From Desulfosudis oleivorans Hxd3 (GTDB taxonomy: Bacteria; Desulfobacterota; Desulfobacteria; Desulfobacterales; Desulfosudaceae), in assembly GCF_000018405.1 (NCBI RefSeq), contig NC_009943.1, forward strand, positions 809,001-873,000: a stretch of 64,000 nt of DNA, given 5' to 3'. Shown piece by piece: positions 31,738-42,806 of the stretch. The notes under the pieces are model-generated. The model was not told the origin of the DNA. It did not search any database and was given only the letters and a program-made list of their open reading frames with translations. The stretch's first letter is position 1; every line of letters begins with the position of its first letter. The position numbers and the translations under genes were made by a program.

Positions 31738-32364
31738 ATGTGCAGAGGAATTATTGGACGAAAGATAGGAATGACAGGGGTCTTTTCCGACCAGGGAGAG
31801 TATGTCCCGGTTACGGTGATTGAAGCCGGCCCCTGCGTGGTGACCCAGATCAAGACTGTTGAAACCGACGGCTACAGCGCCCTTCAGCTGGGGTTTTTGG
31901 AAAAAAAGGCCAGCAAGATCAACAAGCCGCTGGCCGGCCATTTCAAAAAGAGCGGCGGTGTGGGGTTTGCCTACGTCAGGGAAATGGCGGTGGACGATCC
32001 TTCCGCGTATACCCTGGGCCAGGTGATCAACGCCGAACTGTTTTCAGCCGGAGAGAAGGTGCATGTGGCCGGACTGATGAAGGGGCGTGGTTTTGCCGGT
32101 GTTGTAAAACGGCACGGATTTGCCGGCGGCAAGGATACCCACGGCTGCCACAGCCACAGGGTACCCGGTTCCATCGGCACCAGCGCCTGGCCCAGTAAGG
32201 TATTCAAGGGCAGGAAGCTGCCCGGCCGTTACGGCAATACACGCATTACGACCAAAAATTTGAAAATATTTGATATTCAACCGGAAACCAACCTGATCCT
32301 GATCAAGGGCGCGGTTCCCGGCAGCAACAACGGACTGGTGGAGATTCGGAAAATCAACGCCTGA
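31738..32364 (+). CDS. rplC: Ribosomal protein L3
   Basis: 208 aa. The ATG at 31738 gives M-C-R-G-I-I-G-R-K-I-G-M-T-G-V-F, the expected L3 start; an earlier in-frame start would overlap rpsJ. The long internal loop with K-G-R-G-F-A-G-V-V-K-R-H and the conserved Gln-like methylation region (H-R-V-P-G-S-I-G) are visible. Confidence 0.97.
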   Translation: MCRGIIGRKIGMTGVFSDQGEYVPVTVIEAGPCVVTQIKTVETDGYSALQLGFLEKKASKINKPLAGHFKKSGGVGFAYVREMAVDDPSAYTLGQVINAELFSAGEKVHVAGLMKGRGFAGVVKRHGFAGGKDTHGCHSHRVPGSIGTSAWPSKVFKGRKLPGRYGNTRITTKNLKIFDIQPETNLILIKGAVPGSNNGLVEIRKINA

Positions 32365-32413
32365 TTGGCAGGCGGCGTTTTGTGTCGCTTAACAAGCGGT
32401 GGACGAGGATATT

Positions 32414-33031
32414 ATGGCGGTTGTAGATATAAAAAATATGAACGGGGAAACGGTTTCTCAGGCAGAACTTCCCGACAGCATCTTCGATGTGGAGGTCAAG
32501 TCGAGCGTTCTGCACGAGGTGGTAAAAATGCAGCTGGCGCGCAGGCGTTCGGGAACCGCTTCCACCAAGGGGCGGTCCGATGTGGCGGGCAGCCGGGCCA
32601 AACTTTTTCGCCAGAAGGGCACGGGCCGTGCCCGGCGGGGCGATGTCAAGTCGCCGCTGCTGAAAGGCGGGGGCGTTGTTTTCGGTCCCCATCCCCGCTC
32701 CTTTGATTACAGTGTGCCCAAGAAAGTCAGGAAACTGGCGCTGAAAATGGCACTGACCAGCAAGCTGCGGGACAACACCCTGACCGTTGTGGACCAGTTC
32801 CGGTTCGACAGGATCAAGACAAAGGACTTTGTCGGTGCCATCAATGCGCTGGGTGCCGCCAACGCCCTGGTCATCTCCGACGGCAGTGAGACCCTTGAAA
32901 AGTCGGCCCGCAACGTGCCGAAGGTAAAGGTGCTCAAATGCGAGGGGCTGAATGTTTACGACATTCTTAAATACAAGAATCTCGTTCTGCCCGAGGCGGC
33001 GATCAAGATGATAGAGGGGAGGCTTTTGTAA
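32414..33031 (+). CDS. rplD: Ribosomal protein L4
   Basis: 205 aa. The exit-tunnel loop ([17 protein letters not shown], then G-T-G-R-A-R-R-G) is conserved. ATG 32414 follows GAGGA; the in-frame GTG at 32399 lies before that site. In gammaproteobacteria L4 represses the S10 operon; no matching leader was recognised here. The stop overlaps the rplW start (TAATG). Confidence 0.97.
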
Positions 33032-33318
33032 TGGTTTATCATGATTTAATCCGGCGTCCGGTGACCACCGAGAAGACGACCCTTCAGAAGGAGACGGCCA
33101 ACCAGGTGACCTTTGAGGTCGACCGGCGGGCCAACCGGGTGGAGATTAAGCGCGCGGTGGAGCAGGTGTTCAACGCCAAGGTGGCCGCCGTCAATACCGC
33201 CACCGTAAAGGGAAAGAAAAAACGCATGGGCCGGAATATCGGCAAGCGGAAAGATTGGAAAAAAGCGGTAGTGACCCTGATGCCGGGGGAACGTATCGAT
33301 TTTTTTGAGGGTGTATAG
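33031..33318 (+). CDS. rplW: Ribosomal protein L23
   Basis: 95 aa. Tunnel-exit protein and docking site for trigger factor and [13 protein letters not shown] near the start and the K-G-K-K-K-R-M-G-R loop are characteristic. Translationally coupled to rplD by a one-base overlap. Confidence 0.97.
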
Positions 33319-33330
33319 CGGAGGCAGACA

Positions 33331-34158
33331 ATGGGTATCAGAAAAGTAAAACCGACTTCTCCCGGGCGCAGGTTCCAGGAATATTCTACATTTGAAGAGA
33401 TAACCGCCGACCGGCCGTCCGAAAAGGGTCTCATCGAACCGTTGCGGAAAACCGGTGGGCGGAATGTCAATGGACGGATCACCTGCCGGCATCGGGGCGG
33501 CGGCCACAAGCGGCACTATCGGGTCATCGACTTCAAGCGCAACAAGGATGACATTCCCGCAAAGGTGGCGGCCATCGAGTATGACCCCAACCGGTCGGCC
33601 CGGATTGCCCTGCTTTTTTACGCTGATGGTGAGAAACGCTATATTCTGGCGCCGGTGAACCTGAAGGTGGGCGACACTGTGATGAGCGGCCAGGCTTCGG
33701 AAATCAAGCCCGGCAATGCCATGCCCCTGGCCAGCATTCCCCTGGGCACGGAAGTGCACAATATCGAACTGCGGCTGGGCAAGGGCGGGCAGATCGTCCG
33801 CAGCGCCGGCGGCTATGCAAAGGTGATGGCAAAGGAGGCCCGCTATGTGCTGCTGCGGCTCCCCTCCAGCGAGATGCGCAAAGTGCTGGCCACCTGCAAG
33901 GCCACCATCGGCCGGGTGGGAAATGTGGAACACGACGATGTTTCCATCGGCAAGGCCGGCAGAAACCGGTGGCTGGGCAAGCGGCCCCGTGTTCGCGGCG
34001 TGGCCATGAACCCCGTGGATCATCCCATGGGTGGTGGTGAAGGCAAGTCCTCGGGCGGCCGTCATCCCTGTTCTCCCTGGGGCCAGCAGTCCAAGGGTGT
34101 CAGGACACGCAACAACAAGAGAACCGATCAGTTTATTGTCAAGAGACGATCAAAATAA
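33331..34158 (+). CDS. rplB: Ribosomal protein L2
   Basis: 275 aa, normal length. Near the peptidyl-transferase centre; conserved [17 protein letters not shown] and the C-terminal [13 protein letters not shown] with the functionally important His are present. Confidence 0.98.
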   Translation: MGIRKVKPTSPGRRFQEYSTFEEITADRPSEKGLIEPLRKTGGRNVNGRITCRHRGGGHKRHYRVIDFKRNKDDIPAKVAAIEYDPNRSARIALLFYADGEKRYILAPVNLKVGDTVMSGQASEIKPGNAMPLASIPLGTEVHNIELRLGKGGQIVRSAGGYAKVMAKEARYVLLRLPSSEMRKVLATCKATIGRVGNVEHDDVSIGKAGRNRWLGKRPRVRGVAMNPVDHPMGGGEGKSSGGRHPCSPWGQQSKGVRTRNNKRTDQFIVKRRSK

Positions 34159-34204
34159 CGCGACGGACACGAATAACGTCTAGCGGAGCAAGGAGAAGGA
34201 CAAG

Positions 34205-34483
34205 ATGCCAAGGTCGTTGAAAAAAGGGCCGTTTGTAGATGAAAAGCTTGAAAATAAGATCGTGATTGCCCGCAACACCAAGAGCAGTCATATCATCAAG
34301 ACCTGGTCCCGGCGGTCTACCGTTACCCCTGAGATGGTGGGGCTGACCTTTGCGGTGCATAACGGGAAAAAGTTCATTCCCGTGTTCGTGACGGAAAACA
34401 TGGTAGGCCACAAGCTTGGCGAGTTTTCTCCTACCCGTACCTTTTATGGCCATGCCGGTTCGAAAAAGAGCAAGGTCAGGTAG
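34205..34483 (+). CDS. rpsS: Ribosomal protein S19
   Basis: 92 aa, normal length; [12 protein letters not shown] start and [13 protein letters not shown] near the end are the family hallmarks. SD AAGGAGAAGG upstream. Confidence 0.98.
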   Translation: MPRSLKKGPFVDEKLENKIVIARNTKSSHIIKTWSRRSTVTPEMVGLTFAVHNGKKFIPVFVTENMVGHKLGEFSPTRTFYGHAGSKKSKVR

Positions 34484-34539
34484 GAAAGAAACGCCGGAAA
34501 CTGAAGTGGCGGTGACTAAACAGTTAAGGAATGGTTGAG

Positions 34540-34884
34540 ATGGAGCAGGTAAGCGCAACAGCAAGATATTTACGGATCGGTCCCCAGAAGGTTCGCATGC
34601 TGGTGGACGGCATCAAGGGGAAGTCTGTCGAAAAGGGGCTCAACACGCTCAGGTTCATGCCCAACAAGGGTGCCGGACTGGTCGAGAAGGCGCTTCGCTC
34701 CGCCGTGGCCAATGCCGAAGAAAAGAATATGGATGTGGACGGCCTGGTCATTCTCAACGTGCTTGTGGACCAGGGGCCTACACTGAAGCGTTTTCGGCCC
34801 AGGGCACGGGGAAGAGCCACCCGAATATTGAAACGGACAAGCCATATCACGGTTGTTCTGGCTGAAAAAGCAGCCAAAAACTAA
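34540..34884 (+). CDS. rplV: Ribosomal protein L22
   Basis: 114 aa from ATG 34540, chosen because AAGGA lies nine bases upstream; the in-frame ATG at 34531 directly abuts that site. Conserved [10 protein letters not shown] and the tunnel hairpin with P-R-A-R-G-R-A. Lines the exit tunnel together with L4. Confidence 0.95.
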   Translation: MEQVSATARYLRIGPQKVRMLVDGIKGKSVEKGLNTLRFMPNKGAGLVEKALRSAVANAEEKNMDVDGLVILNVLVDQGPTLKRFRPRARGRATRILKRTSHITVVLAEKAAKN

Positions 34885-34899
34885 GAGGAGGAAACGGTA

Positions 34900-35550
34900 T
34901 TGGGTCAGAAAGTAAATCCTGAGGGGTTGCGGCTGGGCATTGTCAAAACCTGGCAGTCACGCTGGTACGCCGACAAGGAATATGCGGATTTTATTCTTGA
35001 AGATTTCAAACTGCGCGAATTCGTGAAGAAGAAGCTTCACCATGCCGGTATCGCCAAGGTGGAGATCGAACGGTCGTTGAACCGCATTCGTCTGCGTATA
35101 TTTGCCGCACGGCCCGGTATCGTCATCGGGAAGAAGGGCAATGAGATCGAACAGCTGAAAAACGAAATCCGCCAGAAGGTCGTTGCCGGCAAGGATCTGG
35201 CCATCGACATTCAGGAAGTAAAAAAACCCGAAACCGTGGCCCAGCTGGTGGCCGAAAACGTTGCCGGTCAACTGGAACGGCGTGTGGCCTTCCGGCGCGC
35301 CATGAAACGCGGGGTCTCTTCGGCCATGCGGTTCGGCGTCAAGGGCATCAAGATCATCTGCTCCGGCCGCCTGGGCGGCGCTGAAATGGCCCGCCGGGAG
35401 TGGTACCGGGAAGGCCGGGTGCCGCTTCACACCCTGCGGGCCGATGTGGATTACGGGTTTGTAGAGGCCAGTACCACCTATGGCCGTATTGGCGTCAAGG
35501 TGTTTATTTTCAAGGGCGAAGTGCTCAAGGATGAACGAAAGAAGAACTGA
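34900..35550 (+). CDS. rpsC: Ribosomal protein S3
   Basis: 216 aa, TTG start after GAGGAGG. N-terminal KH domain with [12 protein letters not shown] and the helicase-entry residues of the mRNA channel. Normal length and position. Confidence 0.97.
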   Translation: MGQKVNPEGLRLGIVKTWQSRWYADKEYADFILEDFKLREFVKKKLHHAGIAKVEIERSLNRIRLRIFAARPGIVIGKKGNEIEQLKNEIRQKVVAGKDLAIDIQEVKKPETVAQLVAENVAGQLERRVAFRRAMKRGVSSAMRFGVKGIKIICSGRLGGAEMARREWYREGRVPLHTLRADVDYGFVEASTTYGRIGVKVFIFKGEVLKDERKKN

Positions 35551-35574
35551 CAGGCAGTCGCGGAGCAATGAATT

Positions 35575-35988
35575 ATGCTGAGTCCAAAGAAAGTTAAATT
35601 CAGAAAACAACAGCGGGGAAGAAGAACGGGGACCCGCCTTGCCGGAAGCACCTTGAGTTTCGGTGAATTCGGCCTGCAGGCCACCGAGTGCGGCATGATT
35701 ACCGCCCGGCAGATTGAGGCGGCTCGTATCGCCATGACCCGGTATATCAAACGTGCGGGAAAGACCTGGATACGGATTTTCCCGGACAAGCCGTTTACCA
35801 AGAAGCCCGCTGAAGTGCGAATGGGCAAGGGCAAGGGCGCGCCTGAAGGATGGGCCGCGGTGATTCGGCCGGGCCGGATCCTTTACGAGATGGACGGGGT
35901 GCCCGATGAACTGGCCCGCGAGGCCTTTCGCCTGGCCGCCCACAAGCTTCCCGTGAAGACCAAGTTTGTAAAAAGGGAGACGGCTTGA
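35575..35988 (+). CDS. rplP: Ribosomal protein L16
   Basis: 137 aa; [11 protein letters not shown] start and the conserved R-R-G-R-T-G-T-R-like and M-G-K-G-K-G region contacting A-site tRNA. Its TGA overlaps the next ATG (ATGA). Confidence 0.97.
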   Translation: MLSPKKVKFRKQQRGRRTGTRLAGSTLSFGEFGLQATECGMITARQIEAARIAMTRYIKRAGKTWIRIFPDKPFTKKPAEVRMGKGKGAPEGWAAVIRPGRILYEMDGVPDELAREAFRLAAHKLPVKTKFVKRETA

Positions 35989-36176
35989 TGAAACCAGATG
36001 AAATCAAGGCATTGAGTGCCGACGAGGCAAAACAGAAGCTTGTCGAATTGAAGGCCGCCTACTTCAACCTGCGGTTTCGGCACGAAACCGGCCAGCTGGA
36101 CAACACCAGCATGTTGGAGAAGACCAAGAAGGATATTGCCAGGGTCAAGACGGTGTTAAGCGCCTATAACCGGTAG
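35988..36176 (+). CDS. rpmC: Ribosomal protein L29
   Basis: 62 aa, all helical, with the family core E-L-K-A-A-Y-F-N-L-R-F-R and I-A-R-V-K-T-V-L. The ATG at 35988 overlaps the rplP stop by one base, indicating coupled translation. Confidence 0.96.
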   Translation: MKPDEIKALSADEAKQKLVELKAAYFNLRFRHETGQLDNTSMLEKTKKDIARVKTVLSAYNR

Positions 36177-36209
36177 TCCCGGATCAACGAGGAAGAGAAC
36201 AGTTACGCC

Positions 36210-36467
36210 ATGAAGACAAGAGGATTGAAGAGACAGTTTGAGGGGACCGTCGTCAGCGACAAGATGGACAAGACGGTTATCGTCGCGGTGGAGCGGCTGG
36301 TCAAGCACCAGGAGTACAAGAAGTACGTACGCCGGACAGCCAAGTTCGCGGCCCATGACGAGCAGAACCAGTGCGCCGTGGGCGACAAGGTGATCATCAC
36401 GGAGTCCCGGCCCCTCAGCCGGACAAAGCACTGGCGCGTCGTCAATGTTGTGGAAAAGGCTGTTTAA
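36210..36467 (+). CDS. rpsQ: Ribosomal protein S17
   Basis: 85 aa; [14 protein letters not shown] and the [14 protein letters not shown]-terminal motif are present. Confidence 0.97.
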   Translation: MKTRGLKRQFEGTVVSDKMDKTVIVAVERLVKHQEYKKYVRRTAKFAAHDEQNQCAVGDKVIITESRPLSRTKHWRVVNVVEKAV

Positions 36468-36488
36468 TTTACATAGAAGGACACGAAG

Positions 36489-36857
36489 ATGATCCAGACC
36501 GAGACACGACTGAAGGTGGCCGACAACTCAGGCGCTAAAATTGTCTATTGTATCAAGGTGTTGGGCGGCTCCCGGCGAAGATACGCCACGGTGGGAGACG
36601 TGATTGTGGTCTCTGTCAAGGAGGCGATTCCCAACTCGAAGGTGAAAAAGGGCGATGTGCTCAAGGCCGTCATTGTGCGCACCAAAAAAGAGATCAAGCG
36701 GCCTGATGGCTCCTATATCCGTTTTGATGAAAATTCAGCGGTGCTGATCTCCGGCAACAATGAGCCCCTGGGAACCCGTATTTTCGGTCCGGTGGCAAGG
36801 GAGCTTCGGGCCAAACGGTTCATGAAGATTGTTTCCCTGGCACCGGAAGTGCTGTAA
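36489..36857 (+). CDS. rplN: Ribosomal protein L14
   Basis: 122 aa, normal length; starts [17 protein letters not shown] and ends in the [18 protein letters not shown] motif. Subunit-bridge protein. Confidence 0.98.
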   Translation: MIQTETRLKVADNSGAKIVYCIKVLGGSRRRYATVGDVIVVSVKEAIPNSKVKKGDVLKAVIVRTKKEIKRPDGSYIRFDENSAVLISGNNEPLGTRIFGPVARELRAKRFMKIVSLAPEVL

Positions 36858-36886
36858 AAAAGGTTGTTCTGGCGAAGAGGGACCCC

Positions 36887-37213
36887 ATGCAGAAAGAAAA
36901 AGTGAATATCAAGAAGAACGATAAGGTCAAGGTCGTTGCCGGCAAGGACAAGGGCAAGATCGGAAAAGTGCTTTCCGTCAACCGGGAAAAGAACCGGCTG
37001 GTGGTGGAGAACATCAACATGATCAAGCGCCATACGCGGCCCAATGTCAGCAATCGGCAGGGTGGTATCATTGAAAGAGAGGCCCCCATCGATCGTTCCA
37101 ACGTGATGCTGATGTGCGGCAAGTGCGTAACGCCTGTGCGGATCAAGATGAAAGAGCTGGAAGATGGCCGCAAGGTACGCATGTGCGGCAAGTGCAAAGA
37201 ACTCATTGATTAA
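36887..37213 (+). CDS. rplX: Ribosomal protein L24
   Basis: 108 aa. N-terminal KOW motif ([13 protein letters not shown]) and a C-terminal zinc-type C-G-K-C / C-G-K-C pair. Assembly-initiator protein at the tunnel exit. Confidence 0.97.
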   Translation: MQKEKVNIKKNDKVKVVAGKDKGKIGKVLSVNREKNRLVVENINMIKRHTRPNVSNRQGGIIEREAPIDRSNVMLMCGKCVTPVRIKMKELEDGRKVRMCGKCKELID

Positions 37214-37242
37214 CGGGCTGTCCGGCGCCGCGGAGAAAAACA

Positions 37243-37782
37243 ATGTCGTCTTTTAAGGAATTTTATACCACAGAGGTGGTACCAAAGCTTCAGGAAACCT
37301 TTGGATATAAAAATGTGATGCAGATTCCCAAGCTCGAGAAGATCGTGCTGAACATGGGGCTGGGAGAGGCCATCAGCAACATCAAGATCATCGATTCGGC
37401 CGTGGAGGAGCTCAAGCTCATCTCCGGCCAGCAGCCGGTGATCCGGCGGGCGAGAAAGTCTATTGCCGCCTTCAAGCTGCGGCAGGGCATGCCCGTGGGC
37501 TGCATGGTCACCCTTCGCCATGAACGGATGTACGATTTTTTCAACAAGCTGGTGAACATCGCGCTTCCCCGGGTGCGTGATTTCAGGGGAATTTCGGGCC
37601 AGGCTTTTGACGGGCAGGGCAACTACACCCTGGGTGTGCGGGAACAGATTATCTTTCCCGAGATTGAGTATGACAAGATCGATAAGATAAAGGGACTCAA
37701 CATTACCATCGTGACATCGGTGCAGAAAGATGACGAGGCCCGTGAACTGCTGCGGCTGATGGGAATGCCGTTCAAGAATTAG
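37243..37782 (+). CDS. rplE: Ribosomal protein L5
   Basis: 179 aa, normal length; conserved [14 protein letters not shown] and R-D-F-R-G-I-S blocks. Binds 5S rRNA in the central protuberance. First gene after the L24 gene in spc-operon order. Confidence 0.98.
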   Translation: MSSFKEFYTTEVVPKLQETFGYKNVMQIPKLEKIVLNMGLGEAISNIKIIDSAVEELKLISGQQPVIRRARKSIAAFKLRQGMPVGCMVTLRHERMYDFFNKLVNIALPRVRDFRGISGQAFDGQGNYTLGVREQIIFPEIEYDKIDKIKGLNITIVTSVQKDDEARELLRLMGMPFKN

Positions 37783-37842
37783 GCAAAGAAGGTATGCGCC
37801 GGCGCGGATACGTCGCCGGATGGAATTTTCAAGGAGGCTATT

Positions 37843-38028
37843 TTGGCAAGAACATCGTTGGTCGTAAAAGCAAGCAGGGAGCCTAAGTTCAGCGCAAGAA
37901 AGTACAACCGGTGTCCCATATGCGGTCGGCCCAGGGCCTTTATCAGAAAATTCGGCATCTGCCGTATCTGCTTCCGGTCCATGGCCTCCATGGGCAAGCT
38001 CCCGGGAGTGACCAAGTCGAGTTGGTAG
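37843..38028 (+). CDS. rpsN: Ribosomal protein S14 (zinc-binding type)
   Basis: 61 aa, TTG start after AAGGAGG. The short zinc form with C-P-I-C-G and C-R-I-C-F, so the cell does not use the longer cysteine-free S14 at this locus. Confidence 0.97.
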   Translation: MARTSLVVKASREPKFSARKYNRCPICGRPRAFIRKFGICRICFRSMASMGKLPGVTKSSW

Positions 38029-38101
38029 TCGCCGGCGCATCCGGCGTGAATACGGCAGATCGCCTGCCGTCAGAAAGAAAACGAAGGACGGAGAAGATAA
38101 C

Positions 38102-38500
38102 ATGAAAGTGACCGACCCGATTGCGGATATGCTGACCCGGATACGCAATGCCGGAAAAGCAAAGCATGCCAGCGTCGACATGCCCAATTCAAAACTGAAG
38201 ACCCGTATAGCGGATATTCTCAAGGCCAGCGGGTATGTCAAGAACTACAAAGTGATCGACGACGATCTGCAGGGGGTGCTGCGCGTTTACTTGAAATACG
38301 ACAAGCACAACACCCATGCCATTTACGGCATCGAGCGCGTCAGTAAATCCGGGCGCCGGGTTTACACGAAAAACAAGGATATGGCACCGGTACTCAACGG
38401 CCTGGGCATTTCCATTCTGTCCACCTCCCGGGGGGTGATGACGGACAAACAGGCCATAAAGGAAAACGTGGGAGGCGAAGTCCTCTGCAATGTCTGGTAA
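38102..38500 (+). CDS. rpsH: Ribosomal protein S8
   Basis: 132 aa; D-P-I-A-D-M-L-T-R-I-R-N-A start and the S-T-S-R-G-V-M-T C-terminal motif. In E. coli S8 represses the spc operon at the rplE start; not tested here. Confidence 0.98.
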   Translation: MKVTDPIADMLTRIRNAGKAKHASVDMPNSKLKTRIADILKASGYVKNYKVIDDDLQGVLRVYLKYDKHNTHAIYGIERVSKSGRRVYTKNKDMAPVLNGLGISILSTSRGVMTDKQAIKENVGGEVLCNVW

Positions 38501-38516
38501 ACAAGGGGTGTAGTGG

Positions 38517-39047
38517 ATGGCGCGAATAGGAAAAAAACCGATTCAGGTTCCGGATAAGGTAAAGGTGTCATACACCGACAGGTGTATTACCGTGTCCAGC
38601 GACAAGGGAGTCCTGTCGCGGACCGTGCAGGGCGATGTGGACCTGGAGATCAAAGAGGATCACATTCACGTAGTGGCGGGCAGCGAGAACAGAAAGGTTC
38701 TGGCGCTGCAGGGCCTCTACCGTTCCCTGGTCAACAATATGGTTCAGGGCGTCAGCACCGGGTTCTCCCGCAGCCTGGAGATTAACGGCATCGGCTACCG
38801 GGTGGAGCTCAACGGCCAGACGGTGGTGTTGAACATCGGATATTCCCATCCGATCAATTTTGAGCTTCCCGACGGCGTTACCGCCAAGGTGGAAAAGAAC
38901 GTGCTGACCCTTGCTTCTATCGACAAGGAGCTGCTGGGACAGACGGCGGCGTCCATTCGCAAGTTGCGACCGCCGGAGCCCTACAAGGGGCGGGGCATCA
39001 AGTACACCGATGAGCATATTCAGCGCAAGGCCGGCAAGACTAAATAG
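38517..39047 (+). CDS. rplF: Ribosomal protein L6
   Basis: 176 aa; two L6 repeats, with M-A-R-I-G-K-K-P-I at the start and P-E-P-Y-K-G-R-G-I-K-Y near the C-terminus. Confidence 0.98.
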   Translation: MARIGKKPIQVPDKVKVSYTDRCITVSSDKGVLSRTVQGDVDLEIKEDHIHVVAGSENRKVLALQGLYRSLVNNMVQGVSTGFSRSLEINGIGYRVELNGQTVVLNIGYSHPINFELPDGVTAKVEKNVLTLASIDKELLGQTAASIRKLRPPEPYKGRGIKYTDEHIQRKAGKTK

Positions 39048-39064
39048 AATGTAGAGGATGAAAG

Positions 39065-39439
39065 ATGGGTGCTGCAAACAAAAAACAGGAGTTGCGGTTA
39101 AAAAGAAAGGCCAGAATCCGGAAAAAGATTGCGGGTACCCCGGAGCGGCCGCGGTTGAGCATATTCAGAAGCGCGCGGCACATATACGCGCAGCTGATCG
39201 ACGACACAAAGGGCGTGACCTTTGTGACCGCATCCAGTAATGAACCGGATGTGAAGAACAATACGGAACTGTCGGGCAAGAACAAGTCCGAGGTGGCGGT
39301 GTTCGTGGGCAAACTGATTGCCGGGCGCGCCAAGGACAAAGGCATCTCCTCGGTGGTGTTCGACAGGGGCGGATTTGTATATCACGGGCGGGTCAAGGCG
39401 GTTTCCGACGGGGCCCGTGAAGGCGGCCTGAATTTTTAA
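39065..39439 (+). CDS. rplR: Ribosomal protein L18
   Basis: 124 aa; 5S rRNA-binding. [14 protein letters not shown] and the closing [12 protein letters not shown] are conserved. Confidence 0.97.
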   Translation: MGAANKKQELRLKRKARIRKKIAGTPERPRLSIFRSARHIYAQLIDDTKGVTFVTASSNEPDVKNNTELSGKNKSEVAVFVGKLIAGRAKDKGISSVVFDRGGFVYHGRVKAVSDGAREGGLNF

Positions 39440-39515
39440 TTCGTGCATGCCGGTGGAAAACAGGGCGGATGCCCGGGCCGGCATATCAAACAGCGATGCA
39501 TGAGGAGGCAGGCAG

Positions 39516-40013
39516 TTGTTTAAAGAGACCAATAAGGAAGAGAGCCAGTTTATCGATAACGTGGTCCACATTCGGCGGGTGTCGAAGGTGGTCAAGGGCG
39601 GGCGCAAGTTCCGTTTCAGTGCCGTTGTGGTGGTAGGCGATGGAAACGGCAACGTGGGCTGCGGCCTGGGAAAAGCCCACGAGGTTCCCGAGGCGATCCG
39701 CAAAGGCGCTGAGAAGGCCAAGCGGGACATGGTTTCCGTTCCCCTGGTGGAAGGCACCATTCCCTTTAAGATTATCGGAAGATTCGGCGCCGGACGTGTC
39801 ATGCTCAAGCCTGCCGCAAGAGGAACCGGCCTGATTGCCGGCGGTGCCGTGCGTGCCGTGCTGGAGGCCGCCGGTGTGACGGATATTTTAACCAAGTGCA
39901 TGGGAACCCACAATTCGCACAACGTAGTTAAGGCCACCATTCGGGGGTTGCAGCAGTTGCAGACCCGTGATCAGATCGCAGCCCGGCGGGGTATACCGGT
40001 GGAAGAGCTGTAG
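39516..40013 (+). CDS. rpsE: Ribosomal protein S5
   Basis: 165 aa, TTG start after GGAGG. Double-stranded-RNA-binding-like N-terminal domain ([12 protein letters not shown]) and G-L-G-K-A-H-E-V-P. Lies at the mRNA entry channel. Confidence 0.97.
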   Translation: MFKETNKEESQFIDNVVHIRRVSKVVKGGRKFRFSAVVVVGDGNGNVGCGLGKAHEVPEAIRKGAEKAKRDMVSVPLVEGTIPFKIIGRFGAGRVMLKPAARGTGLIAGGAVRAVLEAAGVTDILTKCMGTHNSHNVVKATIRGLQQLQTRDQIAARRGIPVEEL

Positions 40014-40027
40014 AAAAGGATGTTGAT

Positions 40028-40225
40028 ATGTCTGGTTCTATCAAAGTGACATTGGCCAAAAGCATGATCGGGCGGCCGGAAAAGCACCGGAAGGTGCTGC
40101 GGGCCATGGGGCTGACCAAGGTGAATCGAACGGTCTGTCTGCAGGACACGCCGACGGTCCAGGGAATGATTCGAAAGGTGTCGCATTTATTGCGCGTAGA
40201 GGAGAGTGCTGATGGATCTGAGTAA
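40028..40225 (+). CDS. rpmD: Ribosomal protein L30
   Basis: 65 aa; V-T-L-A-K-S-M-I-G-R-P-E-K-H and the L-R-A-M-G-L motif. Its last codons overlap the start of rplO by 14 bases, which is unusual but consistent with coupling. Confidence 0.95.
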   Translation: MSGSIKVTLAKSMIGRPEKHRKVLRAMGLTKVNRTVCLQDTPTVQGMIRKVSHLLRVEESADGSE

Positions 40226-40655
40226 TTTATCTCCCGCGCCGGGGTCCACAAAGGCCAGAAAGCGCCTGGGGCGCGGCCCCGGGTCCGGCAACGGCACCAC
40301 GGCAGGAAGAGGAAACAAGGGCCATAACAGCCGGTCCGGCGGTGGCGTGCGTCCGGGGTTTGAGGGCGGTCAGATGCCCCTGCACCGGCGCCTGCCCAAG
40401 CGGGGGTTTGTTAATATTTTTGCCAAAGATATCGCCGTGGTCAACATTCGCGATCTCGCCCGGTTTGAAAGCGGCAGCGTGGTGGACGGCGAGGCGTTGA
40501 AGGCAAAAGGACTGGTAAAGGGACGCGTGGACGGCATCAAGCTGCTGGGAAAGGGCGATATCGCCTATCCGCTCACGGTCAAGGTATCCCATGTCAGCCG
40601 CTCGGCCCGCGAAAAGATTGAAGCGGCCGGCGGCGCCATTGAGGTGATCTCCTGA
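40212..40655 (+). CDS. rplO: Ribosomal protein L15
   Basis: 147 aa. ATG 40212 follows AGGAG; it yields the family start [11 protein letters not shown]. Gly/Arg-rich N-terminal arm ([11 protein letters not shown]) is typical. Stop overlaps the secY start (TGATG). Confidence 0.97.
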   Translation: MDLSNLSPAPGSTKARKRLGRGPGSGNGTTAGRGNKGHNSRSGGGVRPGFEGGQMPLHRRLPKRGFVNIFAKDIAVVNIRDLARFESGSVVDGEALKAKGLVKGRVDGIKLLGKGDIAYPLTVKVSHVSRSAREKIEAAGGAIEVIS

Positions 40656-41944
40656 TGTTTGCACGCGGTTATCAGAACATATTCAAGATTCCGGAGCTCA
40701 AGCGACGGATCCTGTTCACCCTGTCCATGCTTGCGGTTTACCGTATCGGTGTCATGATTCCCACGCCGGGAATCGACAGGGAGGCCCTGGCCCGCATTTT
40801 CGAGGCCCACAAGGGCGGCATGCTGGGTATGTTCAACATGTTTTCCGGCGGCGCCCTGGAGCAGCTCTCGGTCTTTGCCCTGGGCATCATGCCCTACATC
40901 AGCGCGGCCATTATTCTGGAACTGCTCACCGTGGCCGTTCCTTACCTGGAGCAGCTGAAGAAAGAGGGCGAGCAGGGCCGGAAGAAGCTCACCCAGTACA
41001 CCCGGTACGGTACCGTGGTGCTGAGTATCATTCAGGGTTTTCTCATGGCCGTGGGCATTGAGAAGATGGGCGCGGTGATTGATCCGGGCTGGTCTTTTCG
41101 CCTGATGACCGTCATCACCCTGACCGCGGGCACCGCCTTTATCATGTGGCTGGGCGAACAGATCACGGAAAAGGGGATCGGCAACGGGATTTCGCTGATC
41201 ATCTTTGCCGGCATCGTGGCCCGTCTGCCGGCGGCTATTATTAATACTTCCCGCATGATCTCCACCGGAGACATGGGCATCTTCGGGGTTCTCATCCTTC
41301 TGGTGTTCATGGTGGCGGTGGTGGGCGTCATTATTTTCATGGAGCAGGGCCAGCGCCGGATTCCGATCCAGTACGCCAAGCGGGTGGTGGGACGGAGAAT
41401 GTATGGGGGCCAGAGTACCCACCTGCCCCTGAAGATCAACACGTCTGGCGTTATTCCGCCTATTTTTGCGTCGTCGATCATGATGTTCCCGGCCACCATG
41501 GCAGGATTTGTTGATGTGCCGTTTGTTCAGGACATGTCTGCGGTGCTGATGCCGGGTCACTGGATTTACAATGTTTTTTTCGTGGCCCTGATTTTTTTCT
41601 TCTGTTATTTTTACACGGCGGTCACCTTTAAACCGGATGACGTCGCGGAAAATATGAAAAAACAGGGCGGCTACATTCCAGGCATTCGGCCGGGAAAACG
41701 GACCGCCGATTATATCGACCGGGTGCTGACCCGGATCACCCTGGGCGGTGCCACCTATGTAGCGGCAGTGTGCGTGCTGCCCACCATATTGATTTCGCAG
41801 TTCAACGTGCCGTTCTATTTCGGCGGCACGGCGTTGCTGATTGTTGTCGGCGTGGCCATCGACACCACGGCCCAGATGGAGTCCCACATGATCCAGCGCA
41901 GTTACGAAGGTTTTCTGAAAAAGGGCATTCGGGGACGCCGGTAG
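40655..41944 (+). CDS. secY: Preprotein translocase subunit SecY
   Basis: 429 aa with ten predicted transmembrane helices; forms the protein-conducting channel of the inner membrane with the SecE encoded at 17097. The plug-region [10 protein letters not shown] and the cytoplasmic loop with [12 protein letters not shown] are visible. Translationally coupled to rplO. In many bacteria adk and map follow; here infA comes 41 bp later. Confidence 0.98.
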   Translation: MFARGYQNIFKIPELKRRILFTLSMLAVYRIGVMIPTPGIDREALARIFEAHKGGMLGMFNMFSGGALEQLSVFALGIMPYISAAIILELLTVAVPYLEQLKKEGEQGRKKLTQYTRYGTVVLSIIQGFLMAVGIEKMGAVIDPGWSFRLMTVITLTAGTAFIMWLGEQITEKGIGNGISLIIFAGIVARLPAAIINTSRMISTGDMGIFGVLILLVFMVAVVGVIIFMEQGQRRIPIQYAKRVVGRRMYGGQSTHLPLKINTSGVIPPIFASSIMMFPATMAGFVDVPFVQDMSAVLMPGHWIYNVFFVALIFFFCYFYTAVTFKPDDVAENMKKQGGYIPGIRPGKRTADYIDRVLTRITLGGATYVAAVCVLPTILISQFNVPFYFGGTALLIVVGVAIDTTAQMESHMIQRSYEGFLKKGIRGRR

Positions 41945-41985
41945 GCGCGCGGAATTCGCGCCGGTGATGGAGGCTTGCAAGGCAG

Positions 41986-42204
41986 ATGGCAAAAGAAGAG
42001 GCAATAAAAGTTGAGGGCACGGTTTTAGAAACACTGCCCAACGCGATGTTTAAGGTGGAGCTGGCAAACAAGCACCAGGTGCTGGCCCATATTTCCGGCA
42101 AAATGCGGATGCATTTTATCAAGATTCTGCCGGGAGATAAGGTGACGGTTGAGCTTTCTCCCTATGATCTGACCCGCGGGCGGATCACCTACAGGGAAAA
42201 GTAG
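41986..42204 (+). CDS. infA: Translation initiation factor IF-1
   Basis: 72 aa OB-fold protein, normal length, with [14 protein letters not shown] and L-T-R-G-R-I-T-Y-R. Caps the A site during initiation. Confidence 0.98.
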   Translation: MAKEEAIKVEGTVLETLPNAMFKVELANKHQVLAHISGKMRMHFIKILPGDKVTVELSPYDLTRGRITYREK

Positions 42205-42262
42205 AGTGCAGCAGCGTTAATATATCGGCAATGGGCCGGTTGAAAATAGAGGAGCGTGAGCC

Positions 42263-42376
42263 ATGAAGGTACGAGCGTCGGTCAAGAAAATATGCCGCAA
42301 CTGCAAGGTTGTCAGGCGTAAAGGCGTTATCCGGGTGATTTGTGTCAACAAACGGCATAACCAACGTCAGGGATAA
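42263..42376 (+). CDS. rpmJ: Ribosomal protein L36
   Basis: 37 aa, [15 protein letters not shown]. Zinc form with C-x2-C, C and H ligands (C-V-N-K-R-H). It has an AGGAG upstream and lies in the standard infA-rpmJ-rpsM order; short enough to be missed by automated callers. Confidence 0.97.
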   Translation: MKVRASVKKICRNCKVVRRKGVIRVICVNKRHNQRQG

Positions 42377-42397
42377 GACAAACAGGAGGATTCGGGT

Positions 42398-42781
42398 TTG
42401 GCAAGAATTGCGGGTGTAGATTTACCAAAGCGAAAACGGGTCGAGATAGGGCTTACCTATATATATGGCATCGGCCGTTCCACGTCACGTCAGATACTCA
42501 ATAAGTTGAGCATCGACTATGACACCAAGGTGGACCAGCTCACCGAGACTGAAATCAACGCGATCAGAAACGCCGTCACCAACGAGCACAAGGTGGAGGG
42601 CGAACTGCGCACCGAGGTTTCCATGAACATCAAGCGGCTCATGGACCTGGGGTGCTATCGGGGCCTTCGCCATCGAAAATCGCTTCCGTGCCACGGCCAG
42701 CGCACCAGCACCAATGCCCGTACGCGAAAAGGGCCCAAGCGGACGGCCGTGAAGAAAAAGGGTGCAGCAAAGAAAAAGTAA
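42398..42781 (+). CDS. rpsM: Ribosomal protein S13
   Basis: 127 aa, TTG start after [15 protein letters not shown] start, [15 protein letters not shown] and the lysine-rich tail contacting P-site tRNA. Confidence 0.97.
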   Translation: MARIAGVDLPKRKRVEIGLTYIYGIGRSTSRQILNKLSIDYDTKVDQLTETEINAIRNAVTNEHKVEGELRTEVSMNIKRLMDLGCYRGLRHRKSLPCHGQRTSTNARTRKGPKRTAVKKKGAAKKK

Positions 42782-42806
42782 ACTCATAGAATCGGGATTG
42801 GTATAA

